A DNA stretch of 61,670 nucleotides. Source: Prochlorococcus sp. AG-355-J09. GTDB lineage: Bacteria; Cyanobacteriota; Cyanobacteriia; PCC-6307; Cyanobiaceae. The translations under genes and the position numbers were made by a program. Below are positions 34,901 to 45,618 of this stretch, piece by piece (positions within the stretch are counted from its first letter, which is position 1; every line of letters begins with the position of its first letter). The notes beneath the pieces are model-generated. The model did not search any database and was not told the origin of the DNA. It saw only the letters and a program-made list of their open reading frames with translations. The DNA is taken from contig QCDO01000011.1 in the NCBI GenBank assembly GCA_003278735.1, forward strand, positions 1 to 61,670. The letters are read 5' to 3'.

Positions 34901-35287
34901 ATGGCCTTACCAAAGGATATGCGTTTAAAAGGTCACAGAACTTTTAACTATATTCACAAAAATTCCATAACGTATCAAGGGAAATTAATGACATTTAAAG
35001 TTGCAAGATCAAATCCAGCAATTCTCCTAACCCATAAATTCACAAATACCTCAAACAATTTTAGAGTTGCAATTGCTATCAGCAAAAAAGTGTCTAAAAA
35101 AGCTGTAGAAAGAAATAGATTGAGAAGAATTCTGCAAGAGTGGTTATTAACAAACATTCAAAAAATTAATAACCACAAACCTTATTGGTTACTTGTTAAC
35201 CTTAAATTTGGGGATTTCTGCAATGATAAAAGTAGACTTTTGGAGGAATTTCAAAACTTAATGTTCAAATCTCGTCTAATCAAATGA
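34901..35287 (+). CDS. rnpA: Ribonuclease P protein component
   Basis: A 128-residue basic protein that assists the RNase P RNA in processing tRNA 5' ends. The signature RNRLRRILQEWL follows VAIAISKKVSKKAVE, as in all RnpA proteins. It lies 12 bases after rpmH. Its TGA overlaps the ATG of the PH-domain gene (ATGA). Confidence 0.96.
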   Translation: MALPKDMRLKGHRTFNYIHKNSITYQGKLMTFKVARSNPAILLTHKFTNTSNNFRVAIAISKKVSKKAVERNRLRRILQEWLLTNIQKINNHKPYWLLVNLKFGDFCNDKSRLLEEFQNLMFKSRLIK

Positions 35288-35697
35288 TTAACATGAATGA
35301 AGAAACTTTTTATGAAGGTGGTCCTGCTAAAAGTGATTTAATAATAAATCTACTAGCAGGAATAACTATATTAGGTTTGCCATTTACCTTTGCCGCAATA
35401 GTTAGAGCATTGTGGTTGAGATATAAAATTACCAACAAAAGAATTACAATTGATGGTGGCTGGTTTGGCAAAAACAAAACACAAGTTTCATTAAGTAATA
35501 TTGAAGAAGTCAGATCTATTCCAAGAGGATTTGGATCATACGGTGACATGGTTCTTATACTTAACGATGGTTCAAAGGTTGAAATGAAATCTCTACCTTT
35601 ATTCAGAGAAAAGCAAAAATTTATTGAAGAAAGTATAAATAAAAAATCTCAAATACCAAATCTCAACCAGGTAGAAGGATTTGCTACTAAATCCTAA
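35284..35697 (+). CDS. PH-domain membrane protein
   Basis: A 137-residue protein with one or two N-terminal helices (LIINLLAGITILGLPFTFAA) and a bacterial PH-like domain (ITNKRITIDGGWFGKNKTQV, then NIEEVRSIPRGFGSYGDMVL). Its ATG overlaps the rnpA stop by 4 bases, and it precedes yidC, a place where a small PH-domain gene is common in cyanobacteria. A second ATG is at 35293. Function is unknown; a link to membrane insertion is inference. Confidence 0.82.
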   Translation: MINMNEETFYEGGPAKSDLIINLLAGITILGLPFTFAAIVRALWLRYKITNKRITIDGGWFGKNKTQVSLSNIEEVRSIPRGFGSYGDMVLILNDGSKVEMKSLPLFREKQKFIEESINKKSQIPNLNQVEGFATKS

Positions 35698-35769
35698 ATA
35701 AATTAATTACAAAAAACTTTTTTTCCTGTAAAATAAAATGTCTAGCAAAATTTCACTCTCTTTAATATC

Positions 35770-36912
35770 GTGATAGGGTTCATTTCTGAAAAACTACTTA
35801 TCCCGATTCTAGATTTTTTCTACGGTTTAGTCCCTAGTTATGGTTTAGCAATTGTTGCATTGACAGTCGTAATTAGAATTGCACTTTTTCCTCTAAGCGC
35901 TGGTTCCATTAGAAGCGCAAGGAGGATGAAGATTGCTCAACCAGTAATGCAAAAAAGGCAAGCAGAAATAAAATCTAAGTTTTCAGGTGATCCAAAGAAA
36001 CAGCAAGAAGAACTTGGAAAATTAATGAATGAATTCGGCAGCCCCCTCGCAGGTTGCCTTCCTCTGATTGTCCAAATGCCCGTGCTATTTGCATTGTTTG
36101 CAACCCTAAGAGGTTCTCCATTTGCTGATGTCCCTTACAATATAAATCTCAAAGTCGTTCCACAAGATCAAGTAGCAGCTATTGATCCAAAACCTTACAA
36201 ATCCCCACGACACTCTATATTTATTACTGAAAAATCCCATTTTCCTGTAATAGCCACCATTCCTAGTGGAACAAAATTAGGTACAGAAGAATCTATAAAA
36301 GTAAATTTACAAACAACAAATGGCAATAGCTATTCAGAAGTTTTATCTAAATACGATAACGGATCTAAATTCCTCCCAACTTGGACGGTTTCTAAAGGGT
36401 CCGAAAATCTTAAGGTTTCCCAAGATGGAACAGTAACAGCAATTAAACCTGGTGATGCAACAATCGAGGCGAAAATTCCTGGTCTAGCGGCTAAAAGTGG
36501 TTTTTTATTTATTAAAGCTCTTGGTCAAGTAGGTTTTTACGTAGACGGAGCAATTAATTGGGATATTGCTGCATTAGTTGGTGCCTTTGGATTAACCTTA
36601 CTTCTCTCGCAAGTTTTATCAAGTCAGGGGATGCCTGCGAATCCACAGCAATCAACAGCAAATAAAATTACACCAGTTATGATTACTGGAATGTTTTTGT
36701 TTTTCCCTCTACCAGCTGGAGTTTTACTCTACATGGTTGTTGCTAATATTTTCCAGGCATTCCAGACTTTTCTGCTTAATAAAGAAGCTCTTCCAGAGAA
36801 TTTACAGAAAATTTTGGATCAACAATTATCAGCAAAAAATGAAGTAATAACAACTTCTGCTTCAACTATCTCAGATAAAAGATTACCTTTCGAACCTAAT
36901 AGTAAAAAATAG
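35770..36912 (+). CDS. yidC: Membrane insertase YidC/Oxa1 with a BIG2-like inserted domain
   Basis: A 380-residue insertase for membrane proteins, including photosynthetic subunits via its Alb3 role. It starts at a GTG. The conserved core is present: [20 protein letters not shown], the Arg-rich loop, [20 protein letters not shown], and a last region [20 protein letters not shown]. Between the second and third core helices, about residues 150-250, lies an inserted domain ending in [20 protein letters not shown], which resembles a bacterial Ig-like (BIG2) fold. The insertion should face the periplasm or lumen. Confidence 0.95.
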   Translation: MIGFISEKLLIPILDFFYGLVPSYGLAIVALTVVIRIALFPLSAGSIRSARRMKIAQPVMQKRQAEIKSKFSGDPKKQQEELGKLMNEFGSPLAGCLPLIVQMPVLFALFATLRGSPFADVPYNINLKVVPQDQVAAIDPKPYKSPRHSIFITEKSHFPVIATIPSGTKLGTEESIKVNLQTTNGNSYSEVLSKYDNGSKFLPTWTVSKGSENLKVSQDGTVTAIKPGDATIEAKIPGLAAKSGFLFIKALGQVGFYVDGAINWDIAALVGAFGLTLLLSQVLSSQGMPANPQQSTANKITPVMITGMFLFFPLPAGVLLYMVVANIFQAFQTFLLNKEALPENLQKILDQQLSAKNEVITTSASTISDKRLPFEPNSKK

Positions 36913-36927
36913 TCTTAAGCTGAAATA

Positions 36928-38394
36928 ATGAATTCATGGTGTAGAAATTTAGAATTACTCATAAAATCAAGAAACTCATTAATTTGGATCAGGACTAAAG
37001 AAGAGGAAAGATTAGAAAAGTTAGTTAATTTTTCTTGTGAAAGGATAAATATAAAAAGATTTGTTTCCTGGGATTGTGTTAGCGGTTTAACAGGATTAAT
37101 AAATGAACAAGGTAAATTTTCTAACAATCCGTTAGGAGTACTTAATTGGCTTAAAGAATTAAATTCTGAAGTTTCAACAGTTTTATTAGTTAAAGATTTT
37201 CATAAATTTTATGATGATCCATCTATCAATAGAACTATTAAAGAACTATCCTCAGCGCTTAAAAAAACTTGTCATAGTTTAATTATTAGTTCTCATTTAT
37301 TTCCATCATCAGAAGAGTTGGATGAATTAATGGCAATTGTAAATTTACCTTTACCTAATCAAAGAGAATTGAAAAATCTAATAAAACAAATCGCTATCAA
37401 TACCAATTCAAATCTAGAGGAACAAGACTTAAACGAACTTTCTATAGCTTCAAGTGGACTTACCGAAATAAAAGTAAAGCAAGTCACTGCAAAGGCCCTT
37501 GCTCAAAGAGGAAAAATAAGTAAAGAAGATATTAAAGATATTCTTGAAGAGAAAAAACAAGTAATCGCCAGAAGTGAAATTTTAGAATTTTTCGAAGCTA
37601 AATCAAGTCAAGATGATATTGGTGGATTAAATGTTCTAAAAGTTTGGCTCAATCAAAGATACAGAGCCTTCTCTAAAGAAGCTAGAGACTATGGATTACC
37701 TATTCCCAAGGGAGTCCTACTCATTGGAGCTCAAGGAACAGGGAAATCGCTAACCGCAAAATCAATTTCAAAGAGTTGGTCGATGCCTCTGCTTAGGCTA
37801 GATGTTGGAAGACTATTTTCTAGCCTTGTTGGTTCAAGCGAAGCAAGAACAAGAGAAGCAATATTAAGAGCTGAGGCCATGTCTCCTTGTATCCTTTGGA
37901 TCGATGAAATCGATAAGGGCTTTGGTGGCGATGCCAGAAGTGATGGAGGAACAAGTCAAAGGGTTTTGGCAAGTTTGCTAACTTGGATGGCTGAAAAAGA
38001 ATCCGCCGTATTTGTCATAGCTACTGCTAATGCTATAGATAAGCTTCCTGCTGAATTATTAAGAAAAGGTAGGTTTGATGAGATATTTTTTCTTGATTTA
38101 CCAAATTCTGAAGAAAGATTAAGTATTCTGGATTTGCACTTAAAAAAAAGAAGACCAAGATATGGTTTTCCTCTTTCAACTATCATAGATAGAACTGATG
38201 GATTCTCAGGTGCAGAACTTGAACAAGCAGTGATTGAGGGGATGCATATTTCATTCTCTGAAAATAGAGAACTTTTGGAGAAAGATTTAATAAAGGCAGT
38301 TTCTGAATTAGTTCCCTTATCTAGAACAGCTAAGGAGCAAATTAATTTACTAAAAGAATGGTCAACTACAGGGCGGGCTCGATCTGCATCATAG
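36928..38394 (+). CDS. ycf46: AAA+ ATPase, Ycf46-like
   Basis: A 488-residue AAA+ protein of the Ycf46 group, conserved in cyanobacteria and some plastids. An N-terminal non-catalytic domain (about 1-200) precedes the ATPase: Walker A GAQGTGKSLTAKSI, Walker B CILWIDEIDKGF, sensor region AVFVIATANAID and arginine fingers after LRKGRFDEIFFLDLP. No protease motif is present, so it is not an FtsH. In Synechocystis Ycf46 has been linked to CO2 uptake and photosynthesis regulation; the role here is not proven. Confidence 0.92.
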   Translation: MNSWCRNLELLIKSRNSLIWIRTKEEERLEKLVNFSCERINIKRFVSWDCVSGLTGLINEQGKFSNNPLGVLNWLKELNSEVSTVLLVKDFHKFYDDPSINRTIKELSSALKKTCHSLIISSHLFPSSEELDELMAIVNLPLPNQRELKNLIKQIAINTNSNLEEQDLNELSIASSGLTEIKVKQVTAKALAQRGKISKEDIKDILEEKKQVIARSEILEFFEAKSSQDDIGGLNVLKVWLNQRYRAFSKEARDYGLPIPKGVLLIGAQGTGKSLTAKSISKSWSMPLLRLDVGRLFSSLVGSSEARTREAILRAEAMSPCILWIDEIDKGFGGDARSDGGTSQRVLASLLTWMAEKESAVFVIATANAIDKLPAELLRKGRFDEIFFLDLPNSEERLSILDLHLKKRRPRYGFPLSTIIDRTDGFSGAELEQAVIEGMHISFSENRELLEKDLIKAVSELVPLSRTAKEQINLLKEWSTTGRARSAS

Positions 38395-38516
38395 TTAAAA
38401 AATCTTATTTAGAAATGCTCCGTAAGTTAGGAATCATTAATTTAGTTAATTTTTAGTCAAAAATCCCTAATATTGAATTTAAATTAACTATTTTAATTAA
38501 GGTATAAAAAAAAAAG

Positions 38517-39794
38517 GTGTTAGATCAAAAATTAATAAGAGAAAATCCAAATTCAGTTGAAGAAAGTTTATCCCTGAGAGGAAAAGTTTTTAATATTTCC
38601 CAAATACAAGAATTAACTCTTCAAAAAAAAGAAATTGATATAGAAATATCCAGTCTCCAATCTGAGAGTAAAAAATTAAGTAAATTGATCGGTCAAGAAA
38701 TCAGCAAATTTAAAAACAATGATTCTCCAGAAGTAAATAATTTAAAAATAAAAGGAAATGAATACAGAACAAAAATTTCAGAATTTGAAGAGAAAAAAAG
38801 AACCTTAGATAAAAATATACATAATGAAATTTGTAATTTACCAAATTTACCTAGCAAAGATGCTCCTATTGGGAAAGATGAAAGTCATAATGTCCAAGTA
38901 AAAACTTGGGGAGATCCGTTAGTATCAGAAAATCTTAAATCTCACTGGGAAATAGGCGAAAGTCTTAATCTTTTTGACTCTGTCAAATCAACTAAAATAT
39001 CCAAAAGTCGTTTTATTACACTTATTGGAAATGGGGCCAAATTAGAGAGAGCATTAATAAATTTTATGCTCGACATGCACACTAGTAATGGATATTTAGA
39101 GTTAATGCCTCCAGCTTTAGTGAATTCAGAAAGTCTTACCGGATCTGGTCAATTACCTAAATTTTCAAATGAAAGTTTTAAGTGTTCTAACGACGACCTA
39201 TGGCTTTCTCCCACTGCTGAAGTTCCACTAACTGCTTTTCATAGAAATGATATTGTTGATTCCAAGCAATTACCCCTTAAGTATGTTGCATATAGCCCAT
39301 GTTTTAGGAGAGAAGCTGGTAGTTATGGAAGGGATACAAAAGGTTTAATAAGACTTCATCAATTTAATAAAGTTGAACTATATTGGTTTTGTGATCCAAG
39401 TAAATCTATTGAAGCTCATAAAAAGATTACCTTAGATGCAGAAAGTATTTTAAAAAAACTCAATCTACCTTACAGATTAGTTGATATTTGTACTGGAGAC
39501 TTAGGTTTTTCTTCAAGCAGAACTTTTGATCTTGAAGTCTGGCTCCCAAGTAGTAAATGTTATAGAGAAATTTCAAGTTGTAGCAACTGTTTAGACTTTC
39601 AAGCTCGCAGATCATCAATAAGAGCAAAAATTGATAAAAAAAATACATATCTGCACACCTTAAATGGAAGTGGGCTTGCTATTGGAAGAACTATGGCTGC
39701 TATTCTTGAGAATGGCCAACAAACAGATGGGAGCGTGAAAATTCCAGATGCTCTAGTTCCATATTTTGGATCAAATATTTTAAAAACTGCCTAG
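38517..39794 (+). CDS. serS: Seryl-tRNA synthetase
   Basis: A 425-residue class II synthetase charging tRNA-Ser (and the tRNA for selenocysteine where present). An N-terminal coiled-coil arm (about 30-100) that grips the long variable arm of tRNA-Ser is clear. Motif 2 is in [20 protein letters not shown], and motif 3 in [20 protein letters not shown]. It starts at a GTG. A tRNA-Ser lies elsewhere in this window. Confidence 0.97.
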   Translation: MLDQKLIRENPNSVEESLSLRGKVFNISQIQELTLQKKEIDIEISSLQSESKKLSKLIGQEISKFKNNDSPEVNNLKIKGNEYRTKISEFEEKKRTLDKNIHNEICNLPNLPSKDAPIGKDESHNVQVKTWGDPLVSENLKSHWEIGESLNLFDSVKSTKISKSRFITLIGNGAKLERALINFMLDMHTSNGYLELMPPALVNSESLTGSGQLPKFSNESFKCSNDDLWLSPTAEVPLTAFHRNDIVDSKQLPLKYVAYSPCFRREAGSYGRDTKGLIRLHQFNKVELYWFCDPSKSIEAHKKITLDAESILKKLNLPYRLVDICTGDLGFSSSRTFDLEVWLPSSKCYREISSCSNCLDFQARRSSIRAKIDKKNTYLHTLNGSGLAIGRTMAAILENGQQTDGSVKIPDALVPYFGSNILKTA

Positions 39795-39803
39795 TATATT
39801 TAA

Positions 39804-40883
39804 ATGAACGTTTTAACCTCAATTACAGTTCTGGGATTTCTCATTTTTTTTCATGAGATGGGACATTTTCTTGCGGCAATTTTGCAAGGTATCTATGTTG
39901 ATGGATTTTCAATTGGTTTTGGACCATCAATAGTCCAGAAAAGATATAAAAACATAACCTATTCACTTAGAGCCTTTCCATTAGGGGGCTTTGTTTCCTT
40001 CCCAGATGAAGAAATAAATAATATTGACCCTAAAGATCCAAATCTTTTAAAAAATAGACCCGTTATTCAAAGAGTAATTGTTATATCCGCTGGGGTATTT
40101 GCCAACTTAATTCTTGCCTATACTATTTTGATTGTAAATGTAACTACTATTGGAATTCCATTTGATCCCGAGCCTGGTATTTTAGTTTTAGCTACTCAGC
40201 CCGAGAAGGCTGCTTCTCTTGCTGGATTACAAGCTGGTGATAAAATCTTAAAAATTGAAAGCAAAACTTTAGGAGCTGGCGATCAAGCAGTCTCTGCTTT
40301 AGTAAAACAGATTCAAAATGCATCAGAGAGTCCAATTTTGATAACAATTGATAGAGATGGAGTTCTGAAAGATTTAACTTTGATCCCAAAAAACATAGAT
40401 GGGAAAGGTACAATAGGAGCTCAATTACAACCTAATATAAAAAAAGAGACTAAAAAGACAAAAAATATATTTGAACTTTTTGAATACACCAATAATGAAT
40501 TTTCATCACTTTTGGTAAAAACAATACAAGGTTATAAAGGATTAATTACAAATTTCTCCTCAACAGCTCAACAATTAAGTGGGCCCGTCAAAATCGTTGA
40601 AATTGGTGCTCAACTATCACAACAAGGTGGAACTGGAATATTGTTGTTTGCAGCACTAATTTCTATAAATTTAGCAGTTCTCAATTCTTTACCCTTACCA
40701 CTATTGGATGGGGGTCAACTTGTTTTCACTTTGATTGAAGGTCTTAGAGGTAAACCCGTCCCAGTTAAGGTACAAATGGTGGTTACTCAATCAAGTTTCT
40801 TTCTTTTAGTTGGACTTAGTGTGCTACTCATAATAAGGGATACTAGTCAACTTTTAATAGTACAAAGATTATTAAACCAATAA
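39804..40883 (+). CDS. rseP: Site-2 membrane metalloprotease, RseP/YaeL-like
   Basis: A 359-residue zinc metalloprotease cutting substrates inside the membrane. The active-site HEMGH is at 17-21 in the first helix. A single PDZ domain lies around 125-200 (AASLAGLQAGDKILKIES), and the second metal-ligand motif is NSLPLPLLDGGQL. It follows serS by 9 bases, so one transcript is likely. Its substrate, for example an anti-sigma factor, is unknown. Confidence 0.94.
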   Translation: MNVLTSITVLGFLIFFHEMGHFLAAILQGIYVDGFSIGFGPSIVQKRYKNITYSLRAFPLGGFVSFPDEEINNIDPKDPNLLKNRPVIQRVIVISAGVFANLILAYTILIVNVTTIGIPFDPEPGILVLATQPEKAASLAGLQAGDKILKIESKTLGAGDQAVSALVKQIQNASESPILITIDRDGVLKDLTLIPKNIDGKGTIGAQLQPNIKKETKKTKNIFELFEYTNNEFSSLLVKTIQGYKGLITNFSSTAQQLSGPVKIVEIGAQLSQQGGTGILLFAALISINLAVLNSLPLPLLDGGQLVFTLIEGLRGKPVPVKVQMVVTQSSFFLLVGLSVLLIIRDTSQLLIVQRLLNQ

Positions 40884-40946
40884 ATAATTTTTAAAATTGT
40901 TATCCAAGCTGTTAAGATAAAGAGCAGTTTAAAAATTCTATTATAA

Positions 40947-41249
40947 ATGGCTAAAAAGTCCATGATCGCGAGAGAAGTCAAACGCAAAAAGCTTGTACAA
41001 AAATATGCTGCAAAAAGAAAATCATTATTAGATGAATTCAATGCCGCAAAAGATCCTATGGAAAGATTAGAAATTCATAGAAAGATCCAAGGATTGCCAA
41101 GAAACTCAGCTCCAAACAGAGTTAGGAATAGATGTTGGGCAACTGGCAAGCCTAGAGGAGTATATAGAGATTTTGGATTATGCAGGAATCAATTAAGACA
41201 AAGAGCTCATAATGGTGAATTACCAGGTGTTGTAAAATCAAGTTGGTAA
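40947..41249 (+). CDS. rpsN: 30S ribosomal protein S14
   Basis: A 100-residue S14 of the zinc-free (C-minus) type: the C-terminal part GRPRGVYR-like [20 protein letters not shown] lacks the four-cysteine motif. It begins [20 protein letters not shown]. It stands apart from the main ribosomal operon, as usual in cyanobacteria. Confidence 0.96.
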   Translation: MAKKSMIAREVKRKKLVQKYAAKRKSLLDEFNAAKDPMERLEIHRKIQGLPRNSAPNRVRNRCWATGKPRGVYRDFGLCRNQLRQRAHNGELPGVVKSSW

Positions 41250-41427
41250 TAAATTACCATTATTAAAATTACATTACCTGATTTTTCTAAAGTTAAGTAA
41301 TTCCAGGGACTTGCAGATAATTTTAATTTTTAATTCAAAGAAAAATTAAATCATATTTAAATAAATACTCAATATGTCCCTATTAAATGTAAGAATAAAT
41401 TATGTATACGAATTCATAATTTAAAAA

Positions 41428-43593
41428 GTGGAAGGACAAAATAAGTCGATCACGTTTGACGGACGAGAGATACGACTAACTACAGGACTATATGCTCCTC
41501 AAGCAAGTGGATCAGTATTGATTGAATGTGGAGACACCTCCTTATTAGTTACAGCAACAAAAACCACAAAAAAAGAAGCTTCAGACTTTTTGCCTCTAAT
41601 CTGCGACTATGAGGAAAAACTATATGCAGCAGGTAGGATACCTGGTGGATTCATGAGAAGAGAAGGGCGTCCTCCAGAAAGAGCCACATTAATAGCAAGA
41701 TTAATTGATAGGCCTATGAGACCACTTTTCCCTAGTTGGATGAGAGATGAGATTCAAATTGTAGCTTCTTGTCTTTCTCTCGATGAAAGAGTGCCTGCTG
41801 ATGTTCTTGCTGTAACTGGAGCATCAATAGCAACACTAGTGGGAGAGATACCTTTTTACGGGCCAATGGCTGCAGTAAGAGTCGGCCTTTTAGGAGATGA
41901 TTTTATCCTTAATCCAAGTTACCGTGAAATAGAAAAGGGTGATCTTGATATAGTTGTCGCAGGGTCAAACGAAGGAATTGTAATGATTGAGGCTGGTGCA
42001 AACCAACTTTCTGAACAAGACACGATTGAGGCTATAGATTTCGGCTATGAAGCTGTTACTGAATTAATTAAATCGCAAGAAAATCTTCTAGAAGAATTAG
42101 GGATCAAGCAAGCAAAACCTGAAGATCCTGAGCAAGACAATGCATTAATAAGTTATCTAGAGAAAAATTGCTCTAAGCCTATTGATTTAGTGTTAAAGAA
42201 ATTTGATCAGTCAAAAGAAGAAAGAGATCTAGAACTTGAGAGAGTAAAAGCAGATGTTCAAAATAAAATAGATTCTCTTAAGGATGATAATCAAGTGAAA
42301 ATGCTCACTGCAGAAAATGATAAATTAATACATTCTGATTTTAAAAAATTAACCAAGAAATTAATGAGATCACAAATCATTAATGATGGGAAAAGGGTTG
42401 ATGGTAGGGATTTAGACGAAGTAAGAAAAATATCAGCTGCTGCAGGAATACTCCCAAAAAGAGTTCACGGTTCAGCATTATTTCAAAGAGGTTTAACACA
42501 AGTTTTATCAACAACTACTCTTGGCACTCCTAGTGATGCTCAAGAGATGGATGATCTTAACCCAAGTACTGAAAAAACTTATTTACACCACTATAACTTC
42601 CCCCCTTATTCAGTGGGAGAGACCAAGCCAATGAGAACTCCTGGGAGGAGGGAAATTGGTCATGGAGCCTTAGCTGAAAGAGCCTTAATTCCTGTTTTAC
42701 CAGGAAAAGAAACATTTCCTTATGTACTAAGAGTAGTGAGTGAGGTTTTAAGTTCTAATGGATCTACATCAATGGGATCTGTTTGTGGAAGTACTCTTTC
42801 CTTACTTGATGCTGGTGTTCCTTTGAAAGCCCCTGTAAGCGGAACTGCGATGGGTCTAATTAAAGAAGGCAAAGAGATTAGAATTCTTACAGATATTCAA
42901 GGAATTGAAGATTTCCTTGGAGATATGGACTTTAAAGTTGCAGGAACCGAAAAAGGAATAACTGCATTGCAAATGGATATGAAAATTACAGGATTACCCG
43001 TTTCTGTAATTTCCGATGCCATAAAAAAAGCTCGCCCCGCAAGATTACATATATTAAAAAAAATGCAAGAAGCTATTGAAAAACCTCAAGAATCATTATC
43101 TCCTCATGCCCCAAGACTTTTAAGTTTCAGAATTGATCCTGAACTTATAGGTACTGTGATCGGTCCAGGTGGTAGAACTATCAAAGGTATTACAGAGAGG
43201 ACAAACACCAAAATTGATATCGAAGATGGCGGGATTGTTACTATAGCCTCCCATGACGGAGCAGCTGCAGAGGAAGCTCAGAAGATAATAGAGGGCCTAA
43301 CAAGAAAAGTTCACGAAGGTGAGATCTTTTCAGGTGTAGTTACTAGAATTATTCCTATAGGAGCTTTTGTTGAAATACTACCTGGTAAAGAGGGTATGGT
43401 TCACATATCACAATTATCAGAGGCAAGAGTCGAGAGGGTAGAGGACGTTGTTAGGCAAGGTGATGAGGTCACAGTAAGAGTTAGGGAAATTGATAGTAGA
43501 GGTAGGATTAATTTAACCCTTAGAGGTGTTGGTCAGAATAATGGGATGTCCTATCCAGAACCAACTCCAACACCCGTTGCACCACTTAATTAA
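41428..43593 (+). CDS. pnp: Polyribonucleotide nucleotidyltransferase
   Basis: A 721-residue phosphorolytic 3'-5' exoribonuclease of RNA turnover. Two RNase PH-like domains are visible ([20 protein letters not shown] in the first; [17 protein letters not shown] and [20 protein letters not shown] in the second). A KH domain contains [19 protein letters not shown], and an S1 domain starts at [20 protein letters not shown]. It starts at a GTG (41428). Its TAA shares TTAA with the convergent cysQ-like gene. The 178-base leader contains no strong hairpin that I can see. Confidence 0.97.
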   Translation: MEGQNKSITFDGREIRLTTGLYAPQASGSVLIECGDTSLLVTATKTTKKEASDFLPLICDYEEKLYAAGRIPGGFMRREGRPPERATLIARLIDRPMRPLFPSWMRDEIQIVASCLSLDERVPADVLAVTGASIATLVGEIPFYGPMAAVRVGLLGDDFILNPSYREIEKGDLDIVVAGSNEGIVMIEAGANQLSEQDTIEAIDFGYEAVTELIKSQENLLEELGIKQAKPEDPEQDNALISYLEKNCSKPIDLVLKKFDQSKEERDLELERVKADVQNKIDSLKDDNQVKMLTAENDKLIHSDFKKLTKKLMRSQIINDGKRVDGRDLDEVRKISAAAGILPKRVHGSALFQRGLTQVLSTTTLGTPSDAQEMDDLNPSTEKTYLHHYNFPPYSVGETKPMRTPGRREIGHGALAERALIPVLPGKETFPYVLRVVSEVLSSNGSTSMGSVCGSTLSLLDAGVPLKAPVSGTAMGLIKEGKEIRILTDIQGIEDFLGDMDFKVAGTEKGITALQMDMKITGLPVSVISDAIKKARPARLHILKKMQEAIEKPQESLSPHAPRLLSFRIDPELIGTVIGPGGRTIKGITERTNTKIDIEDGGIVTIASHDGAAAEEAQKIIEGLTRKVHEGEIFSGVVTRIIPIGAFVEILPGKEGMVHISQLSEARVERVEDVVRQGDEVTVRVREIDSRGRINLTLRGVGQNNGMSYPEPTPTPVAPLN

Positions 43594-44498
43594 TTAAAAG
43601 GATATAAATCGAATTTTCTTATAACTTGCATTATTTCTGAGCATATACTTTTATGAGAAAATTTATCACTTGTAGCGACTATAATTCCACCTTGCTCAAA
43701 ATTTGGGCCTCCATAGGATAATTCATCACTATCTAGATAAGTCAAAGAACCGCCAGCAGTTTTTAAAATAGCTTCTGGCGCAGCAAAGTCCCAGTCTTTA
43801 GGTGAACTCTTACCTGGCAGACTCAAACAAATATAGATATTACTCTCTCCTCTTAAAATTGAAGCAATTTTACACCCAACACTTCCCATAATAATTTGAT
43901 CTTTAAAGTTTAATTTTTCAATTACCTTTTTTAGAGTTTGATTACTATGATTTTTGCTTGTAACGATAGTCATATCATTAATTCTCCTCTTATTTTGCAG
44001 CAGTTTAGTTTTTAAGAAAGTTCCATCTCTCGATTCGCACCAACTTTTTCTTCCATTAGATATCCATAATTGATTCTTCTCAGGAATAAGTACAACTCCA
44101 ATTAACGGTTTTTGCTTGTAATTCAACGCCAAATGCATTGCATAATTACCCGTTCCTTGGATAAAGTCCTTTGTGCCATCTAAAGGATCTAGAACCCAAC
44201 ACCAGTCAGATTTTGCTTCAAAATAATTTAACCTATCCTTTACATTCTCTTCGCTTAAAATATCCCAACGAATATTTTTGTAATTTTTATTTATTCCATT
44301 TATTATCATCTCATTTACTTTTAAATCAGCAAGAGTTACAGGATCCTCAGGAGTTTTATTTTGAATAATATTAGCTTTTTCTTCTGTATTTCTAATGAGA
44401 TTAGAATAATAAATCAATAAATCTGCCGCTTCCCAGCTTAAAATCCTCAAATCATCGATAAGATTATTAATATCTACACCAAATGGTAATTTAGTCAC
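43590..44498 (-). CDS. cysQ: 3'(2'),5'-bisphosphate nucleotidase / inositol monophosphatase family
   Basis: A 302-residue lithium-sensitive phosphatase recycling PAP made in sulfate assimilation. The metal-binding motif [12 protein letters not shown] is conserved, with the earlier acid residues in [10 protein letters not shown] and the C-terminal aspartate in [18 protein letters not shown]. It starts at a GTG, only 4 bases from the ATG of the divergent rsmI gene. Family is certain; substrate preference is inferred. Confidence 0.92.
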   Translation of the reverse strand: MTKLPFGVDINNLIDDLRILSWEAADLLIYYSNLIRNTEEKANIIQNKTPEDPVTLADLKVNEMIINGINKNYKNIRWDILSEENVKDRLNYFEAKSDWCWVLDPLDGTKDFIQGTGNYAMHLALNYKQKPLIGVVLIPEKNQLWISNGRKSWCESRDGTFLKTKLLQNKRRINDMTIVTSKNHSNQTLKKVIEKLNFKDQIIMGSVGCKIASILRGESNIYICLSLPGKSSPKDWDFAAPEAILKTAGGSLTYLDSDELSYGGPNFEQGGIIVATSDKFSHKSICSEIMQVIRKFDLYPFN

Positions 44499-44502
44499 AT
44501 AA

Positions 44503-45366
44503 ATGAATATTGATTCTCTATTTTCTCATATAGAACAAAAACCTGAAAGCGGAATTTTATATATAGTAGGAACTCCCATTGGAAATTTATATGATATTTC
44601 TTTAAGAGCTTTGAATACTCTAAAGAATGTCTCACTAGTAGCTTGCGAAGATACTAGACAGACCAAAAAAATAATGAATAAATATTCAATAAAAAATAAT
44701 CTTATAAGTTTTAATATGCACAACTCAATAAAAAAAATCCCAATAATAATAAATCAACTCAAGAAAGGTAATTCAATCGCACTAGTGAGTGATGCAGGGA
44801 TGCCAAGCATTTGCGATCCCGGAGAAAATCTTGTCAGAGAAGTAAAATTAAATAAATTAAAAACTATTTGTATCCCAGGCCCTTGCGCAGCTCTCACCGC
44901 TTTAGTTTCTAGTGGACTAGAGTCATCAAAATTTATCTTTGAGGGTTTTCTGCCAAAAAAGCAAAATGAAAGAAATAAAATCCTTCTTGATATTAGCAAA
45001 AATACGAAAACTACTATAATTTATGAATCACCTCATAGAATTAATAAATTTTTAGTAGAACTAAAAAATTTTTGTGGAGGTGATAGAGAAATTCAACTTT
45101 ATCGCGAATTGACCAAAAAGTTTGAGGAGCATATTGGCAATAACATTAATGAAGTTATAGAGAATATAAAAGATAAAGAAATTATTGGAGAGATAACAGT
45201 ATTAATTAGAGGTATAAACCATTCAAAAAATCAAGAAATAGATCTAATAATCTTAAAGAATGAACTTAATGAATTAATTAATGCAGGTTTAAATTTATCC
45301 TCGGCATCTAAATACCTAGCAAAAAAAAATGGTGTTCCAAAAAAAATAATTTATAATTTATATTAG
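44503..45366 (+). CDS. rsmI: 16S rRNA 2'-O-ribose C1402 methyltransferase
   Basis: A 287-residue tetrapyrrole-methylase-fold enzyme methylating C1402 of 16S rRNA. Its N-terminal GTPIGNLYDISLRALNTLKN and the segment ALVSDAGMPSICDPGENLVR are diagnostic, with IPGPCAALTALVSSGL next. The C-terminal extension is complete. Its start is 4 bases from the divergent cysQ start, so its promoter must lie inside cysQ or it is nearly leaderless. Confidence 0.95.
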   Translation: MNIDSLFSHIEQKPESGILYIVGTPIGNLYDISLRALNTLKNVSLVACEDTRQTKKIMNKYSIKNNLISFNMHNSIKKIPIIINQLKKGNSIALVSDAGMPSICDPGENLVREVKLNKLKTICIPGPCAALTALVSSGLESSKFIFEGFLPKKQNERNKILLDISKNTKTTIIYESPHRINKFLVELKNFCGGDREIQLYRELTKKFEEHIGNNINEVIENIKDKEIIGEITVLIRGINHSKNQEIDLIILKNELNELINAGLNLSSASKYLAKKNGVPKKIIYNLY

Positions 45367-45387
45367 AAATATTTGAGTAATATAAAT

Positions 45388-45618
45388 ATGTCTGAATCAT
45401 TGAAAAAATTAATTTTTTCAATTACTTTCAATTCTTGTTTGTTTTTATTATTGATAATTGGAATACAAAATAGTTCAACTAAAAGAAAGGTTAATTTGTT
45501 TAATAAAGAAACTATTGCCTTACCAATAAGCTTTATAGTTGGAGTAAGTTTCATAACAGGTTCGATAACAGGAAGCTTTGTGCCTATTTTCTTTGATAAC
45601 AAAAAAATTGATAGTTAA
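45388..45618 (+). CDS. Small two-helix membrane protein (76 aa)
   Basis: A 76-residue protein with two hydrophobic segments (FSITFNSCLFLLLIIGIQNS and LPISFIVGVSFITGSITGSF) flanking a short basic loop, giving a hairpin topology. I chose the ATG at 45388 (MSESLKK) over the upstream TTG at 45373. It lies 21 bases after rsmI and may be co-transcribed. It shares TTAA with the stop of the convergent gene. No function is recognised. Confidence 0.68.
   Translation: MSESLKKLIFSITFNSCLFLLLIIGIQNSSTKRKVNLFNKETIALPISFIVGVSFITGSITGSFVPIFFDNKKIDS

Noticed and set aside
41250..41427. Structured autoregulatory leader of pnp
   Set aside because: A long stem as in E. coli pnp could not be found by eye; the leader is A/T-rich without strong pairing.
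45363..45602. Minus-strand ORF opposite the small membrane protein
   Set aside because: It is the mirror of two hydrophobic helices, starts inside another gene and has no independent support; the plus-strand frame has a normal position after rsmI.
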